Shown here: positions 45,922 through 54,889 of the stretch, piece after piece | Position numbering within the stretch: the first letter of the stretch is position 1 | How the letters are laid out: each line of letters starts with the position of its first letter | NCBI RefSeq assembly: GCF_900106035.1 | Contig: NZ_FNUC01000004.1 | Span: forward strand, 1,178,001 to 1,242,000 | Direction of reading: 5' to 3' | Origin: Jiangella alba | GTDB taxonomy: Bacteria > Actinomycetota > Actinomycetes > Jiangellales > Jiangellaceae | DNA length: 64,000 nt | Notes under the pieces: generated by a model | The model's input: the letters and a program-made list of their open reading frames with translations, nothing else | Database searches by the model: none | Told to the model about the DNA's origin: nothing | Program-made: the position numbers and the translations under genes

Positions 45922-48532
45922 TCCGGCGCGGGCCATGGCCGGCCATCTGCTCTGGTCGCGGGGCGGCACGGTGTGGGCGACGTGGCGGCTGCAGGCGCTG
46001 CCGTACGGCTTCCGGCCCGACAAGGACAAACACGGCGTGCGGGCGGCGCACCAGGCGCTGCTGCGGGCGCTGCCGGGCGAGGCGCTGCTGGTGGGCGCCT
46101 GCGCGGCGCTCGATCCCGCGGCCATCGTCGAGCGCATGATCAACGGCATCCCGCTGGAACACTGCCCCGAGTGGGCGGCCGAGTGCGAGGCCACCCTCGA
46201 CACCCTCGACGACCTCGCGCTGGGCCAGCGGACGTTCTGGCTGAGCGTGCCGCTGCGCAACGGCGGCCGGTTCGGCAACCTCAACGAGTCGTTCCGGGCC
46301 GCCGTCGACGACTTCCGCGACCAGCTGGCGCTGCCGCGGCACGGCATCTCGCCGGCCGAGCTGAAGGTGCGCACGGAACAGGCCCGCAAGGTCGAGCTCG
46401 GCATCCCCGCCGTGTTCCGGCCGCGCCCGGCCACCGTCGCCCAGCTGGTCTGGCTCTACCAGCACACGTTGCAGCGCGGGCTGTTCGCCGACATGGACCT
46501 CCCCGAGACGCGGGCCGACCACGAAGCCGCCGTCGTGCCCCGTCACGGCGTGCTCTGGCCCGACGCGCTGATCGACGAGGGCGGCCAGTCCGAGCTCGAC
46601 CGCCGTCAGCTCAAGAGCTGGAACCCGCTGCGCCGCAAGTTCGTCAAGATCACCCAGCCCGACCACCCCGACGCCGTCTCCTACCAGGGGCTGCTGGCGC
46701 TGGCCGACACCCCCGCCGACGGCATGGTCTTCCCCGGCGGCGAGTACCTCGGCCGCGTCGACGACGCCGGCCTCGACGTCGACTGGGCGGTGCGGCTGCA
46801 CACCCGCACGCGCGAAGAGGTCATCGCGCGCAACCGGCGCGCCGTCGCCAACCTCAACGACCAGTTCCTCCAGCAGGAGGGCCAGCTCGCCACCGGCATG
46901 CACGCCATCGAGCGGTCCGCACGCGACCTCGCCGAGTACGAGGCGCTGCTGTCCGCCGACGACCTCGAGGTCGAGGTCGAAGCCACGGTCATCTTCTGCG
47001 TCGCCGGGCGCACCGGCGAACAAGTCATGGAGCAGGCCAAGGAGCTGCAGGCGTTCTACGGCGCCTCCGGTTTCAAGCTGACGCACCCGCTGGGCAACCA
47101 GGAAGACCTCTGGTGGGCCATGCTGCCCGGCGCGCCGCTGTCCAAGTCGGTCCGCGAGTTCGGGCAGATCACCACGTCGCACTCCTTCTCCGCGTCGGTC
47201 CCGGTGGTCACCTGCGACGTCGGCGACAGCAAGGGCAGCCTGCTCGGCCTGAACATCTCCACCGGCCAGACCGGCGTCGTCCACCACGACCCCGCCGGCG
47301 CCACCACCAGGCTCGACGTCTCCGGCTCGCTGGCCATCGCCGGCGAGCTGGGCGCCGGCAAGTCCGTCGCGCTGAAGAAGATCGCCGCCGACACCGTCGA
47401 CCGCGGCGGCCGGTTCATCGCGCTCGACCGCACGGAGTCCGGCGAGTGGGTGACCATGGCCCGCGCGCTCACCACGCCCACCGTCGTCTCCGTCGTCGAC
47501 CCCACCATGAGCATGGACCCCCTCCGGGTGTTCGACCGTCACACCGGGTCGCGGGTCGCGCAGTCGTTCCTCACCCCGCTGCTCAACGTGTCGCCGACGT
47601 CCGAGCGCGGCGTGCTGCTGTCCGAGGTGCTGGAGGTCGGCTACCTCGCCCGGCACGGCGTCCGCGGCCTCGGCGACCTCACCAAGCACCTGCTCGAGAG
47701 CTGCACGCTCGACGGCGCCTACGAGCTGGGCCGGCTGATGAACGTGTTCGCCCGCAAAGAGTTCGGCCGGGTCATCTTCGACACCTCGCTGCCGCCGGTC
47801 GAGCTCAGCGACCGCGCCATCGTGTTCTGGACCCGCACGCTGGAACTGCCCGACCGCGACGAACTGCAGCACGCGCACCTGTTCGAGCAGCTGAAGCTGG
47901 AGAAGATCTTCGGCCGGGCCATGTACGCGCTGATGGCCAGCATGGGCCGTCAGGTCTGCTTCGGCGACCGGTCCGAGCTGGCACTGTTCATCGTCGACGA
48001 GGCGCACCACGTCACCGCGTCGCCCGAGGGCGAGCGCGAGATCACCGTCTTCGTCCGCGACGGCCGCAAGCACCAGGCCGCGGTCGCGCTGGGCAGCCAC
48101 GACCCCGAGAGCGACTTCGGCGACGCCACCCTGCGCGGCCTCATCCCCACCCGCATCCTCATGCGCCACCGCGACAAGACGCTGGCCAAGCGCGGCCTCA
48201 AGTGGCTCGACCTCGACCCCGACGACGAATCGCTGGTCGCGCTGATCACCGAGCACACCAGCCCGGTCGGCCCCGACGGCGTCCCCGAGATGCGCCGCGG
48301 CGAGGCGCTCATGCGCGACGCCCTGGGCAACGTCGCCCGCATCAAGGTCATGCCGCCGTCCCGGCCCGAGCGGTTCGAGGCGATGAAGACGTCGCCGCCC
48401 GAGGTGCTGATCGGCGGCCACCGTCCCGGCGGCGCGCTGGGCGGGCGAGCGCCGCACGCCGGTGAGCTCGAGCCCGGCGACGCACCGCCCGAGCTCGAGG
48501 CCGGCCGCGCCGTCGGCTCGAGGCCCGCATGA
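45914..48532 (+). CDS. VirB4/TcpF-like secretion ATPase
   Basis: An 872-residue ATPase. The N-terminal half is the VirB4-type docking domain. The motor domain has Walker A GELGAGKSVALKK (K483) and Walker B LALFIVDEAHHV (D695-E696), and the HDPESDFGD segment that follows is typical of the VirB4/HerA class. All catalytic residues are present. It would energise assembly and substrate passage. The start is ATG 45914 or GTG 45905; neither has an ideal ribosome site, and TcpE overlap suggests coupling. The stop overlaps the next gene. Confidence 0.88.
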   Translation: MRSPARAMAGHLLWSRGGTVWATWRLQALPYGFRPDKDKHGVRAAHQALLRALPGEALLVGACAALDPAAIVERMINGIPLEHCPEWAAECEATLDTLDDLALGQRTFWLSVPLRNGGRFGNLNESFRAAVDDFRDQLALPRHGISPAELKVRTEQARKVELGIPAVFRPRPATVAQLVWLYQHTLQRGLFADMDLPETRADHEAAVVPRHGVLWPDALIDEGGQSELDRRQLKSWNPLRRKFVKITQPDHPDAVSYQGLLALADTPADGMVFPGGEYLGRVDDAGLDVDWAVRLHTRTREEVIARNRRAVANLNDQFLQQEGQLATGMHAIERSARDLAEYEALLSADDLEVEVEATVIFCVAGRTGEQVMEQAKELQAFYGASGFKLTHPLGNQEDLWWAMLPGAPLSKSVREFGQITTSHSFSASVPVVTCDVGDSKGSLLGLNISTGQTGVVHHDPAGATTRLDVSGSLAIAGELGAGKSVALKKIAADTVDRGGRFIALDRTESGEWVTMARALTTPTVVSVVDPTMSMDPLRVFDRHTGSRVAQSFLTPLLNVSPTSERGVLLSEVLEVGYLARHGVRGLGDLTKHLLESCTLDGAYELGRLMNVFARKEFGRVIFDTSLPPVELSDRAIVFWTRTLELPDRDELQHAHLFEQLKLEKIFGRAMYALMASMGRQVCFGDRSELALFIVDEAHHVTASPEGEREITVFVRDGRKHQAAVALGSHDPESDFGDATLRGLIPTRILMRHRDKTLAKRGLKWLDLDPDDESLVALITEHTSPVGPDGVPEMRRGEALMRDALGNVARIKVMPPSRPERFEAMKTSPPEVLIGGHRPGGALGGRAPHAGELEPGDAPPELEAGRAVGSRPA

Positions 48533-50697
48533 GCGTCGTCGCCGGCGCCGTCAGCATCGCCGCCGAGGCCTGCCAGGTCCCCGGCGGCAACGGCCTGGGC
48601 GACCAGTTCATCAACCCGACGGGCAACTGCGAGCTGTCGGCGTTTCACGTGCAACTGTCGTTGGCCGGCGGCATCACCGACCCGTTCCACCTGATCTTCA
48701 AGGTGCTCATGACGATCACCTGGGCGATCTACCAGTTCCAGGTCATCGCGCTGGCGTGGGTCACCGACTTCGTGCTCGGCATGACCTGGCTCGACTGGTT
48801 CACCGGCATCGCCGGAGACTTCCAGGACTCCATCGCCGGCATGTTGTCGAACCTCAACATGTACGTCGCGATGCTGACGATCACGGCGTTCATCTGCATG
48901 CTCTGGATGGCCAGAGGCATGTGGGGGAAGGGCCTCGTGCAACTCCTGTTGTCGCTGATCATCGCGAACTATGCGGTGGCGGCCATCAGCTACGACAGCC
49001 AGCATCCCGACAACAACCTGGCGCCGATCAACCCCATCACCTGGCTGGTCGGCGACAACGACAGCCAGGAGGGCCTGCTCTACGACGCCCGCGACACCTC
49101 CCAGTACCTCGTCGGCCAGATCGTCAACGACGACGAGTACCTCGACGACCTGACCAATCCCGAGAACCAGCGGGTCAGTCCGGGCGAGAGCATCCTCAAC
49201 ACGTTCCTCTACCACCCGGCCATGCTGGTCAACTTCGGCTACATCCTCGAGGGCGACTGCGAAGAGGCCTACGTCGTCGCGCTGTCCCACGCCGGCAACA
49301 GCTCGTCGAAGGACGACCTCCGCGGCGACCTCGAGGACCGCGACCTCGCCGGCCGCGGGTCCGCCGCCGACGGCATCGACACCGGGTCCGAGCTGACCGA
49401 CCCCGGCACCTGGTGGGGCGGCACCGGCGACGAGCCCGTCGACTACGACCCCGAGGTCTGGAAAGTGGTCGGCAGCTGCCTCAACGACGAGGTCGACACC
49501 TTCGCCAAGATGGCCCGGCCCGACAGCTGGATGGCGCAGTTCGCGATCCAGCCGGCCGTCACCATCCTCGCCGTGCTGATCCTCATCATCGCCGGCGTCG
49601 TGTTCATCGCCGGCCTCTCGGCGCTCGTGCAGTGCATCAAGCTGCTGGTCACGCTGCTGCTGGCGATTCTCCCCGGCGGCGCCAGATCGGTGCTGTGGCG
49701 CAACATCGGCCAGCTGTTCGCCACCGTCCTCATGCTGATGTTCTGCATCGTCTTCCTCGGCGTGTTCCTCCACGTCGTCACGGACATCATGGCGGCCGGA
49801 CGAGCACCCACCGGCAACCCCGACGACCGCTCCGTCCGCTGGGCCGAGATCGGCAAGTTCCTGCTCATCGACCTGCTGCTGATCGCCGGCATCGTCCTCT
49901 TCTGGCGTGGCCGCGGCGCCGTCCACGAGACCAAGGACCGCGTCGCCGCCGCCATGGCGTCGAAGTTCAACTCTGGCGGTGGCGGAGGCGGCGGCGGGTT
50001 CGGCGGCGGCTCGTCCCTCATGCCGACAGGTGGCCCGGGCGGTGCCATGCGCCGTCTGAACGGCATCAACGCCATGGGCGACGCGGTCCGCAACGTCAAG
50101 GGCATCACGAAGACCGCAGGAATCGCCTGGGCCACCGGCGGCGGCTCCGTCCTCGCCAGGGGAGGCACGGCCGTCGCCAAGTCGACCGTCGTGCGCGGAA
50201 CCCGCCAAGCGGCGGCCAACCGTGGGGGCCAACTCGTCGAACAGGCGCGGAGGCAGCGCGTCAAGCACCACCTGAAGCAGGGCAACCACGAGGCGGTCCA
50301 CAAGGTGAGGACCTTCAGCCGGCGGGCTGAGGTCGCGCGCGCCGACCGCATGGACGAGGCACGGTTGCGGAAGTTCGACCGGCAGACCAAGCGGGCCGAG
50401 GTCGGAGCGCGCCTGACGAACGGCCGCCTCGGCGCCAAGAGGGTGAATCACGCCCCGGACCGGCGCACGGAACTGCAGTCCGATCTCGCGGCCAAGCGCC
50501 AGGCGATGCTGGACAGGCACACCGCGGAACGTGAGGCCGAGCGAGCGAGGCTGACCCCCGACCAACGACGCGTGGCCGAGGCGCGAGAAGACAGACTCAA
50601 GCAGCGCGACCTGTGGCGACAGGCGAGGCGCGATGCCAGATCACCGAAGCCGGGTGGTCAGTCCAATGGCTCGATGGACGGAGGAACGACTCGATGA
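48529..50697 (+). CDS. polytopic VirB6/TcpH-like channel protein
   Basis: A 722-residue membrane protein. Hydrophobic segments lie near residues 55-85, 105-130, 140-155, 340-370, 380-395, 400-430 and 445-462. A large extracytoplasmic loop (about 155-335) carries several Cys. A Gly-rich linker follows (near residue 485), then a 220-residue basic, helical cytoplasmic tail rich in Arg and Lys. This is the layout of VirB6/TrbL/TcpH channel subunits. ATG 48529 overlaps the ATPase stop. The basic tail could contact DNA or the ATPase. Confidence 0.78.
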   Translation: MSVVAGAVSIAAEACQVPGGNGLGDQFINPTGNCELSAFHVQLSLAGGITDPFHLIFKVLMTITWAIYQFQVIALAWVTDFVLGMTWLDWFTGIAGDFQDSIAGMLSNLNMYVAMLTITAFICMLWMARGMWGKGLVQLLLSLIIANYAVAAISYDSQHPDNNLAPINPITWLVGDNDSQEGLLYDARDTSQYLVGQIVNDDEYLDDLTNPENQRVSPGESILNTFLYHPAMLVNFGYILEGDCEEAYVVALSHAGNSSSKDDLRGDLEDRDLAGRGSAADGIDTGSELTDPGTWWGGTGDEPVDYDPEVWKVVGSCLNDEVDTFAKMARPDSWMAQFAIQPAVTILAVLILIIAGVVFIAGLSALVQCIKLLVTLLLAILPGGARSVLWRNIGQLFATVLMLMFCIVFLGVFLHVVTDIMAAGRAPTGNPDDRSVRWAEIGKFLLIDLLLIAGIVLFWRGRGAVHETKDRVAAAMASKFNSGGGGGGGGFGGGSSLMPTGGPGGAMRRLNGINAMGDAVRNVKGITKTAGIAWATGGGSVLARGGTAVAKSTVVRGTRQAAANRGGQLVEQARRQRVKHHLKQGNHEAVHKVRTFSRRAEVARADRMDEARLRKFDRQTKRAEVGARLTNGRLGAKRVNHAPDRRTELQSDLAAKRQAMLDRHTAEREAERARLTPDQRRVAEAREDRLKQRDLWRQARRDARSPKPGGQSNGSMDGGTTR
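48642..48655. other. parS-like site (one mismatch) in the VirB6-like gene
   Basis: GTTTCACGTGCAAC differs by one base from the parS palindrome. It encodes residues FHVQL of the channel protein. At 27 kb from the main parS cluster it is within the usual origin-proximal zone. It may be chance. Confidence 0.45.
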
Positions 50698-51236
50698 GTC
50701 AACTCGACAGGTTGCGAGCCGGCATGCCCGCCACTCCAGAAACGGCGCGTGGTCCACGTGTGTCGCACCCCGACGCACGTGGGCGGCGCAGCGACGGCGA
50801 CGAGCTGATCATCGAGGTGCTCGCCAAACTGGGTGCGGATCACGTGGCTGATGGCGACGAGATCAGCGGCATCTGGGAGAACGGTCTGTTCTTCTTCGGC
50901 ACCTTGGGGGGTGCTCAGGCCGGCGAGGACGTCTTCCACATCCGCGGGGTGTGGGAACGCGCCGTGCACGTGGACGAGCTCTCCAAGGGCCTGATGTTCG
51001 CCAACGACTGGAATGCGGAACATGTCTGGCCCAAGGTGTTCGTCCAGCAGGACGAGACGGATCTCCTGTTCCATGGCGAGACCACCGCGGATCTCGGCGC
51101 CGACCCTTCGTTCGAACTCGTGGAGAAGCTGATCACGACGGCTGTCAGTGCGGCACTCGAGGTGTTCCACGTCGCCGAACGAGCGTTCCCGAATGCGCAC
51201 CTCATCGCGGAGTCGCCGCCTGGCTGGCGCGACTGA
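50694..51236 (+). CDS. YbjN-like protein (type III chaperone-like fold)
   Basis: A 180-residue protein whose residues 45-165 fit the YbjN/secretion-chaperone fold: a strand followed by ENGLFFFGTLGG, VHVDELSKGLMFANDWNAEH and a helical end (LITTAVSAALEVFHVAE). YbjN proteins are small, soluble and of unclear function; some have been compared with type III secretion chaperones. ATG 50694 overlaps the channel stop (ATGA). Within a secretion operon, a substrate or assembly chaperone is a reasonable guess. Confidence 0.65.
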   Translation: MSQLDRLRAGMPATPETARGPRVSHPDARGRRSDGDELIIEVLAKLGADHVADGDEISGIWENGLFFFGTLGGAQAGEDVFHIRGVWERAVHVDELSKGLMFANDWNAEHVWPKVFVQQDETDLLFHGETTADLGADPSFELVEKLITTAVSAALEVFHVAERAFPNAHLIAESPPGWRD

Positions 51237-51250
51237 CAGCGAAGAGTGTT

Positions 51251-52159
51251 GTGCCTAGGGTTGTCACCAAGGTCGACGGTGAGATGAGGGACCCCCGGAT
51301 GTCGGCATTGCAGGGAAGACGGGGCGATGCTCCCGATCGCCGCTCTACTCGTGCGCCGTCGAGGCCACACGATCCTGGGCCATCGGCATCCACGTTGGCC
51401 GGTCGGTTCGAGCCGATCCGGGGTACGGCCTGGCAGACGTGGGACGATCTCCCGTACCAGGTGCGCAGGGCACTGAAGGGTGCGCACTGCCTGCCGTCTG
51501 CCGAGTTCGTCGGCGGTGCTCGGCCACCGGCGCCGCCTGCCCACGACGACGACCGCATCGAGTACGCCGAAGCGTGGACCGTAGGCGAGGACTCATGGAT
51601 CTTGATCGAGGGGCGCCGCCCACGAGCACTGCGGGGTAGCGCTGCTCGGCCATGGAACCTGACGGTGCGCCGCTACCGCTACGTCGGGGAGATCAAGAAT
51701 CGGTGTGGGGCCGTTGCCGTCGATGCCGATGCGACCAGGGCCAGCGGCGAGAGACATGATCTCGACGACGAGCAGCCCTCCGTGCTCGACGTCCTGCCGG
51801 CAGCCGTGCGCGCCCAGCTGATGAACACCGTGCCTGATCCTCGGTTCGAGGATCAGTTCCTGGTCCAGGATCGGCACAAGGGCCGGCCGTACAAGCACCG
51901 GGCGGGTGTCATCAGGGCATCGCCGAGGCAGATCATCGCCGTGCTGGCAACCCGGCAGATCGAGCAACGCCGCTCGGGTTCGGTACGCGAGGCGGAGAGA
52001 CAGCTGGCGTCGGCCCCTTGGGACCTGCGGGCCCTCACGGCGCGGTTCGGGCGCGAGGAGGTCGTCACGCTCGAGGTCGTCGACGACGAGGTCGCACTCG
52101 ACGGAGGCGGTGCGATCGCGCTGCCGCCGTCGAGCTCCGACGCGGGGCGGAGTGGCTGA
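51251..52159 (+). CDS. unknown protein of the T4SS-like locus (302 aa)
   Basis: A 302-residue protein with a basic, disordered N-terminus and a mixed C-terminal part without membrane segments. A repeated Arg-rich tract (LATRQIEQRRSGSVREAERQ) precedes a helical end. No family is recognised. The start is uncertain (GTG 51251, ATG 51284 or ATG 51299). Its stop overlaps the J-domain gene by 8 bp, and it lies 14 bp after the YbjN-like gene, so it is in the operon. Codon use is slightly less GC-rich than in the tcp-like genes. Confidence 0.5.
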   Translation: MPRVVTKVDGEMRDPRMSALQGRRGDAPDRRSTRAPSRPHDPGPSASTLAGRFEPIRGTAWQTWDDLPYQVRRALKGAHCLPSAEFVGGARPPAPPAHDDDRIEYAEAWTVGEDSWILIEGRRPRALRGSAARPWNLTVRRYRYVGEIKNRCGAVAVDADATRASGERHDLDDEQPSVLDVLPAAVRAQLMNTVPDPRFEDQFLVQDRHKGRPYKHRAGVIRASPRQIIAVLATRQIEQRRSGSVREAERQLASAPWDLRALTARFGREEVVTLEVVDDEVALDGGGAIALPPSSSDAGRSG

Positions 52160-53384
52160 CGCGGTGCCCGACCTCGACTACTACGAACTCCTCGAGGTGC
52201 CGCCCACGGCGACCGCCGCGGAGATCAAGGACGCGTACCGGCGCGCCGTGCGCACGGCGCATCCGGACGTCGGCGGCACGACCGCCATGTTCCGCCAGAT
52301 CACCACCGCCTACGAGACGCTGAGCGACCCGGTACGCCGGGCCGACTACGACGCGGGGCTGGTACACCCCGGTGCCCGCACCACCGATGTCTGGCCCGAC
52401 GATCTGGACGCCGAGGCTCCCCAACCCGCAGACCCGGGTTGGGGACACGAGGCGTCGTGGGACGCGGCGGACGGGCGGCCGGACACTTATGTGGGCGACC
52501 CGGATGCGTGGATCCACGGGAGGCGTGGGCTCCTCGTCATCGAGCTGTCCTGGACGGTCGTCGCGGCCATCTTCGCCTTCGGCGTGGTGATCCTCCTCTA
52601 CACGCCCGAATGGCTACGGCCCGGCGCGGCCGGTCCCGATCTGCTGTCCTGGTACGGCGAGCAGCCCGTTGTGCGCCTGGTCTCGGTCGTCGCCTACCTG
52701 GCGATCCTCGGATCGGTGTGGGCCGATTCGGCCCGTGCCCTCGTCGCAGTTCACGCCGCCTTCGCCCTGCTACTGGTGGGCTGGGTCGTAGCGTACTGGG
52801 GAATCGCGACGACACCGGAACGCTGGTGGTTCGGCGCCGGAGTCGTGCTGTGGCTGTTGTACAACGTCCTCCTGACCGCGACCGTCTATCTCTCCGGGGC
52901 GCGTGAGGAGTTCGCAGCGCATCGACGCCGATCAGATCCATCGCAGGTCAGTGACCTGACGCGGTGGGCGCGGACGGACGCGGGCGGCCGCGCCGTGCAG
53001 ATCGGCTACGGCGTGCTCGCGGTCACGTTCGTGTTCCTGGCAGTGGTCCTGCTCGTGGCGAACGGCCTCATCCGGCCGGCGGCCGCCGGTCCCGACGCGC
53101 TCGACGTCGGGCTGCGGTACCCGCTCGCCGTGGCGATCGTGGTGGTGCTGTACGGCTATATCGCCTACATCTCGATCGGGCACCGCAGCGGCCTGGAGCT
53201 CGTGTTCGTTCCCGTGGCCATTGGCCTGCTCGCATGGCCGCTGGCGTACTGGGACCTTGCGACGACCAGCGAGCGGTGGCTGTTCGGCCTGGTCGTGGTG
53301 GCTTGGGCGCTCCACGTCGCAGCGATGTACGCGACCTCGTCGCTGATCGATCGGCGCCGGCCGACGCCGGAGTGGACGCGGTAG
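52152..53384 (+). CDS. J-domain membrane protein with internal duplication
   Basis: A 410-residue protein. Residues 8-70 form a DnaJ-type J domain with the HPD motif at 37-39 (TAHPDVGG). An acidic linker follows, then about eight membrane segments in two blocks, roughly residues 125-260 and 281-405. The blocks share similar elements: LRPGAAGPD then AYWGIATTPERWWFG, and IRPAAAGPD then AYWDLATTSERWLFG, so the membrane part arose by duplication. J domains activate DnaK, so it may recruit Hsp70 to the membrane system. GTG 52152 overlaps the previous stop. Confidence 0.75.
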   Translation: MADAVPDLDYYELLEVPPTATAAEIKDAYRRAVRTAHPDVGGTTAMFRQITTAYETLSDPVRRADYDAGLVHPGARTTDVWPDDLDAEAPQPADPGWGHEASWDAADGRPDTYVGDPDAWIHGRRGLLVIELSWTVVAAIFAFGVVILLYTPEWLRPGAAGPDLLSWYGEQPVVRLVSVVAYLAILGSVWADSARALVAVHAAFALLLVGWVVAYWGIATTPERWWFGAGVVLWLLYNVLLTATVYLSGAREEFAAHRRRSDPSQVSDLTRWARTDAGGRAVQIGYGVLAVTFVFLAVVLLVANGLIRPAAAGPDALDVGLRYPLAVAIVVVLYGYIAYISIGHRSGLELVFVPVAIGLLAWPLAYWDLATTSERWLFGLVVVAWALHVAAMYATSSLIDRRRPTPEWTR

Positions 53385-53518
53385 AGGCTGGCGGGCGGCC
53401 GGATCCCCCGCGCGCCTGATCCGTCCGCGGGCGACCTGTCACAGAACCACCCCGGCGACGACCTACACAGACGTCCGCTAGCAGCCGCCGTGGCAGGCGC
53501 CCGGATGGAGGGCGGGGT

Positions 53519-54889
53519 ATGGCACAGGGTTCGGTCGCCGCCGGCGGGGCCGTCGTCGCCAGGCGCACCAAGACGAAGCCGGCGCGCACGCCGGGCGGCA
53601 AGGGCTCCGGCCGGGTCCGCAAGTGGATCCTGGGCATCGCGCTGCTGACGGTGTTCGGCGTCGTCGGCGCGGCGTCGCTGGCGTTCGTCCCCGTCGCGAC
53701 GGTCATGGCGCTCTGGTGCGAGATCACCGACCGCGCGCCGCTGGCCGAGTGCACCATGACCCCCGGCGGCGACGTCTGCACCGGCGGTGCCACGCTGGCC
53801 AACGTCCCCGAGCCGTGGGCCGAGATCTTCACCTCCGCCGGCGACGAGTTCAGCATCGACCCCGCCTACCTCGCGGCCATCTACCTCACCGAGAACGGCA
53901 ACACCTGGAAAGACCTCGACACCGACTGGCCGAGCTCCGGCTGCTGCTTCGGCCCCATGCAGTTCAACCTCGGCGCCGGCACCTGGGACGCGTACAAGTA
54001 CAGCGCCGGTGGCGGTCCACCCGACTACATGGACCCCGGCGACGCCGTCTTCACCGCGGCGAACCTCTTCACCCATACCGACGGCGTCTACGGCAGCGTC
54101 ACCGCCGAGACGCCGCTGGGCGACGCCGCCCGCTGGGATCCGGGCACCTTCGTCTACTCCGCCGCCAGCTACAACGCCGGACCGGCGGGCAACTGGAACA
54201 ACGACGAGACCAGGCGCTACGTCGAGAACGTGCACGCGCTCATCTCGTCCAACTTCACCCAGGGCGGCACCGGCGACTACGGCCAGTACGCCACCTATCC
54301 GCCGCCGAGCGGCATGGGCATCGGCGAGGGCGGCGACGGCGACCAGGGCGAGGGCGGCGGCTGGGCCGGCTGCGGCGGCATCAGCGGCGGCGGCCTCGAC
54401 GGCGTCGTGCGCATCGCGGAGCAGGAGTACGCCAAGGGCATCGTCGAACAGCCGCTGGGCAGCAACTGCGGGCCGACCATCACCGACACCTACATCGCCA
54501 GCGGCTGCGAGCAGTGGTGCGCCGACTTCGTCAGCTGGGTCTACCTCGAGGCCGGCATCCCGTTCCAACCCGAAGCCGGTACCCAGATGTACTTCTGGCG
54601 ACATCAGTGGCAGATCCCGGCCGTCATCGGCATGAAGGCGTGGTTCGAGTCCGGCGGGCAGGGCCAGGAGTTCATCCCCGTCGGCAGCGCCGGCCCCACG
54701 AAGCCGCCCCGCCCCGGCGACGTCATGATCTACTCCGGGCACGTGAGCATCGTGGTCGAGGTCGACGAAGCCAGCCGCACGCTGGTCACCATCGGCGGCA
54801 ACGAGAACGACAGCGTCCAGCGCTCGCCCGGCACGTTCAGCGTCGGGCCGAGCGGCCCGGTGCTCGGCTACGGGCGGATGAACCCATGA
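53519..54889 (+). CDS. lytic transglycosylase and CHAP bifunctional cell-wall hydrolase
   Basis: A 456-residue VirB1/TcpG-like hydrolase. A basic tail and one membrane anchor (residues 36-62) precede an SLT-type domain with candidate catalytic E125 (IYLTENGNTW) and the ASYNAGPAGNW motif near 222. After a Gly-rich linker comes a CHAP domain (from about 300) with C334 (QWCADFVSW) and H408 (SGHVSIVVEV). It would cut both glycan and peptide to open the wall for the secretion channel. GGAGG lies 7 bp before ATG 53519. A 134-bp gap separates it from the J-domain gene. Confidence 0.85.
   Translation: MAQGSVAAGGAVVARRTKTKPARTPGGKGSGRVRKWILGIALLTVFGVVGAASLAFVPVATVMALWCEITDRAPLAECTMTPGGDVCTGGATLANVPEPWAEIFTSAGDEFSIDPAYLAAIYLTENGNTWKDLDTDWPSSGCCFGPMQFNLGAGTWDAYKYSAGGGPPDYMDPGDAVFTAANLFTHTDGVYGSVTAETPLGDAARWDPGTFVYSAASYNAGPAGNWNNDETRRYVENVHALISSNFTQGGTGDYGQYATYPPPSGMGIGEGGDGDQGEGGGWAGCGGISGGGLDGVVRIAEQEYAKGIVEQPLGSNCGPTITDTYIASGCEQWCADFVSWVYLEAGIPFQPEAGTQMYFWRHQWQIPAVIGMKAWFESGGQGQEFIPVGSAGPTKPPRPGDVMIYSGHVSIVVEVDEASRTLVTIGGNENDSVQRSPGTFSVGPSGPVLGYGRMNP

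Noticed and set aside
45890-48457. 855-residue leftward frame opposite the VirB4-like gene
   Set aside because: The plus strand encodes an intact ATPase with Walker motifs; the antisense product has no motif and no ribosome site.
47950-50565. 871-residue leftward frame opposite the VirB6-like gene
   Set aside because: It covers parts of two unrelated sense genes and lacks domains. Overlap with coupled sense genes explains it.
50742-50760. Further ParB site around GGTCCACGTGTGTCGC
   Set aside because: It has the CACGTG core but more than one mismatch in the flanks, so it does not qualify as parS.
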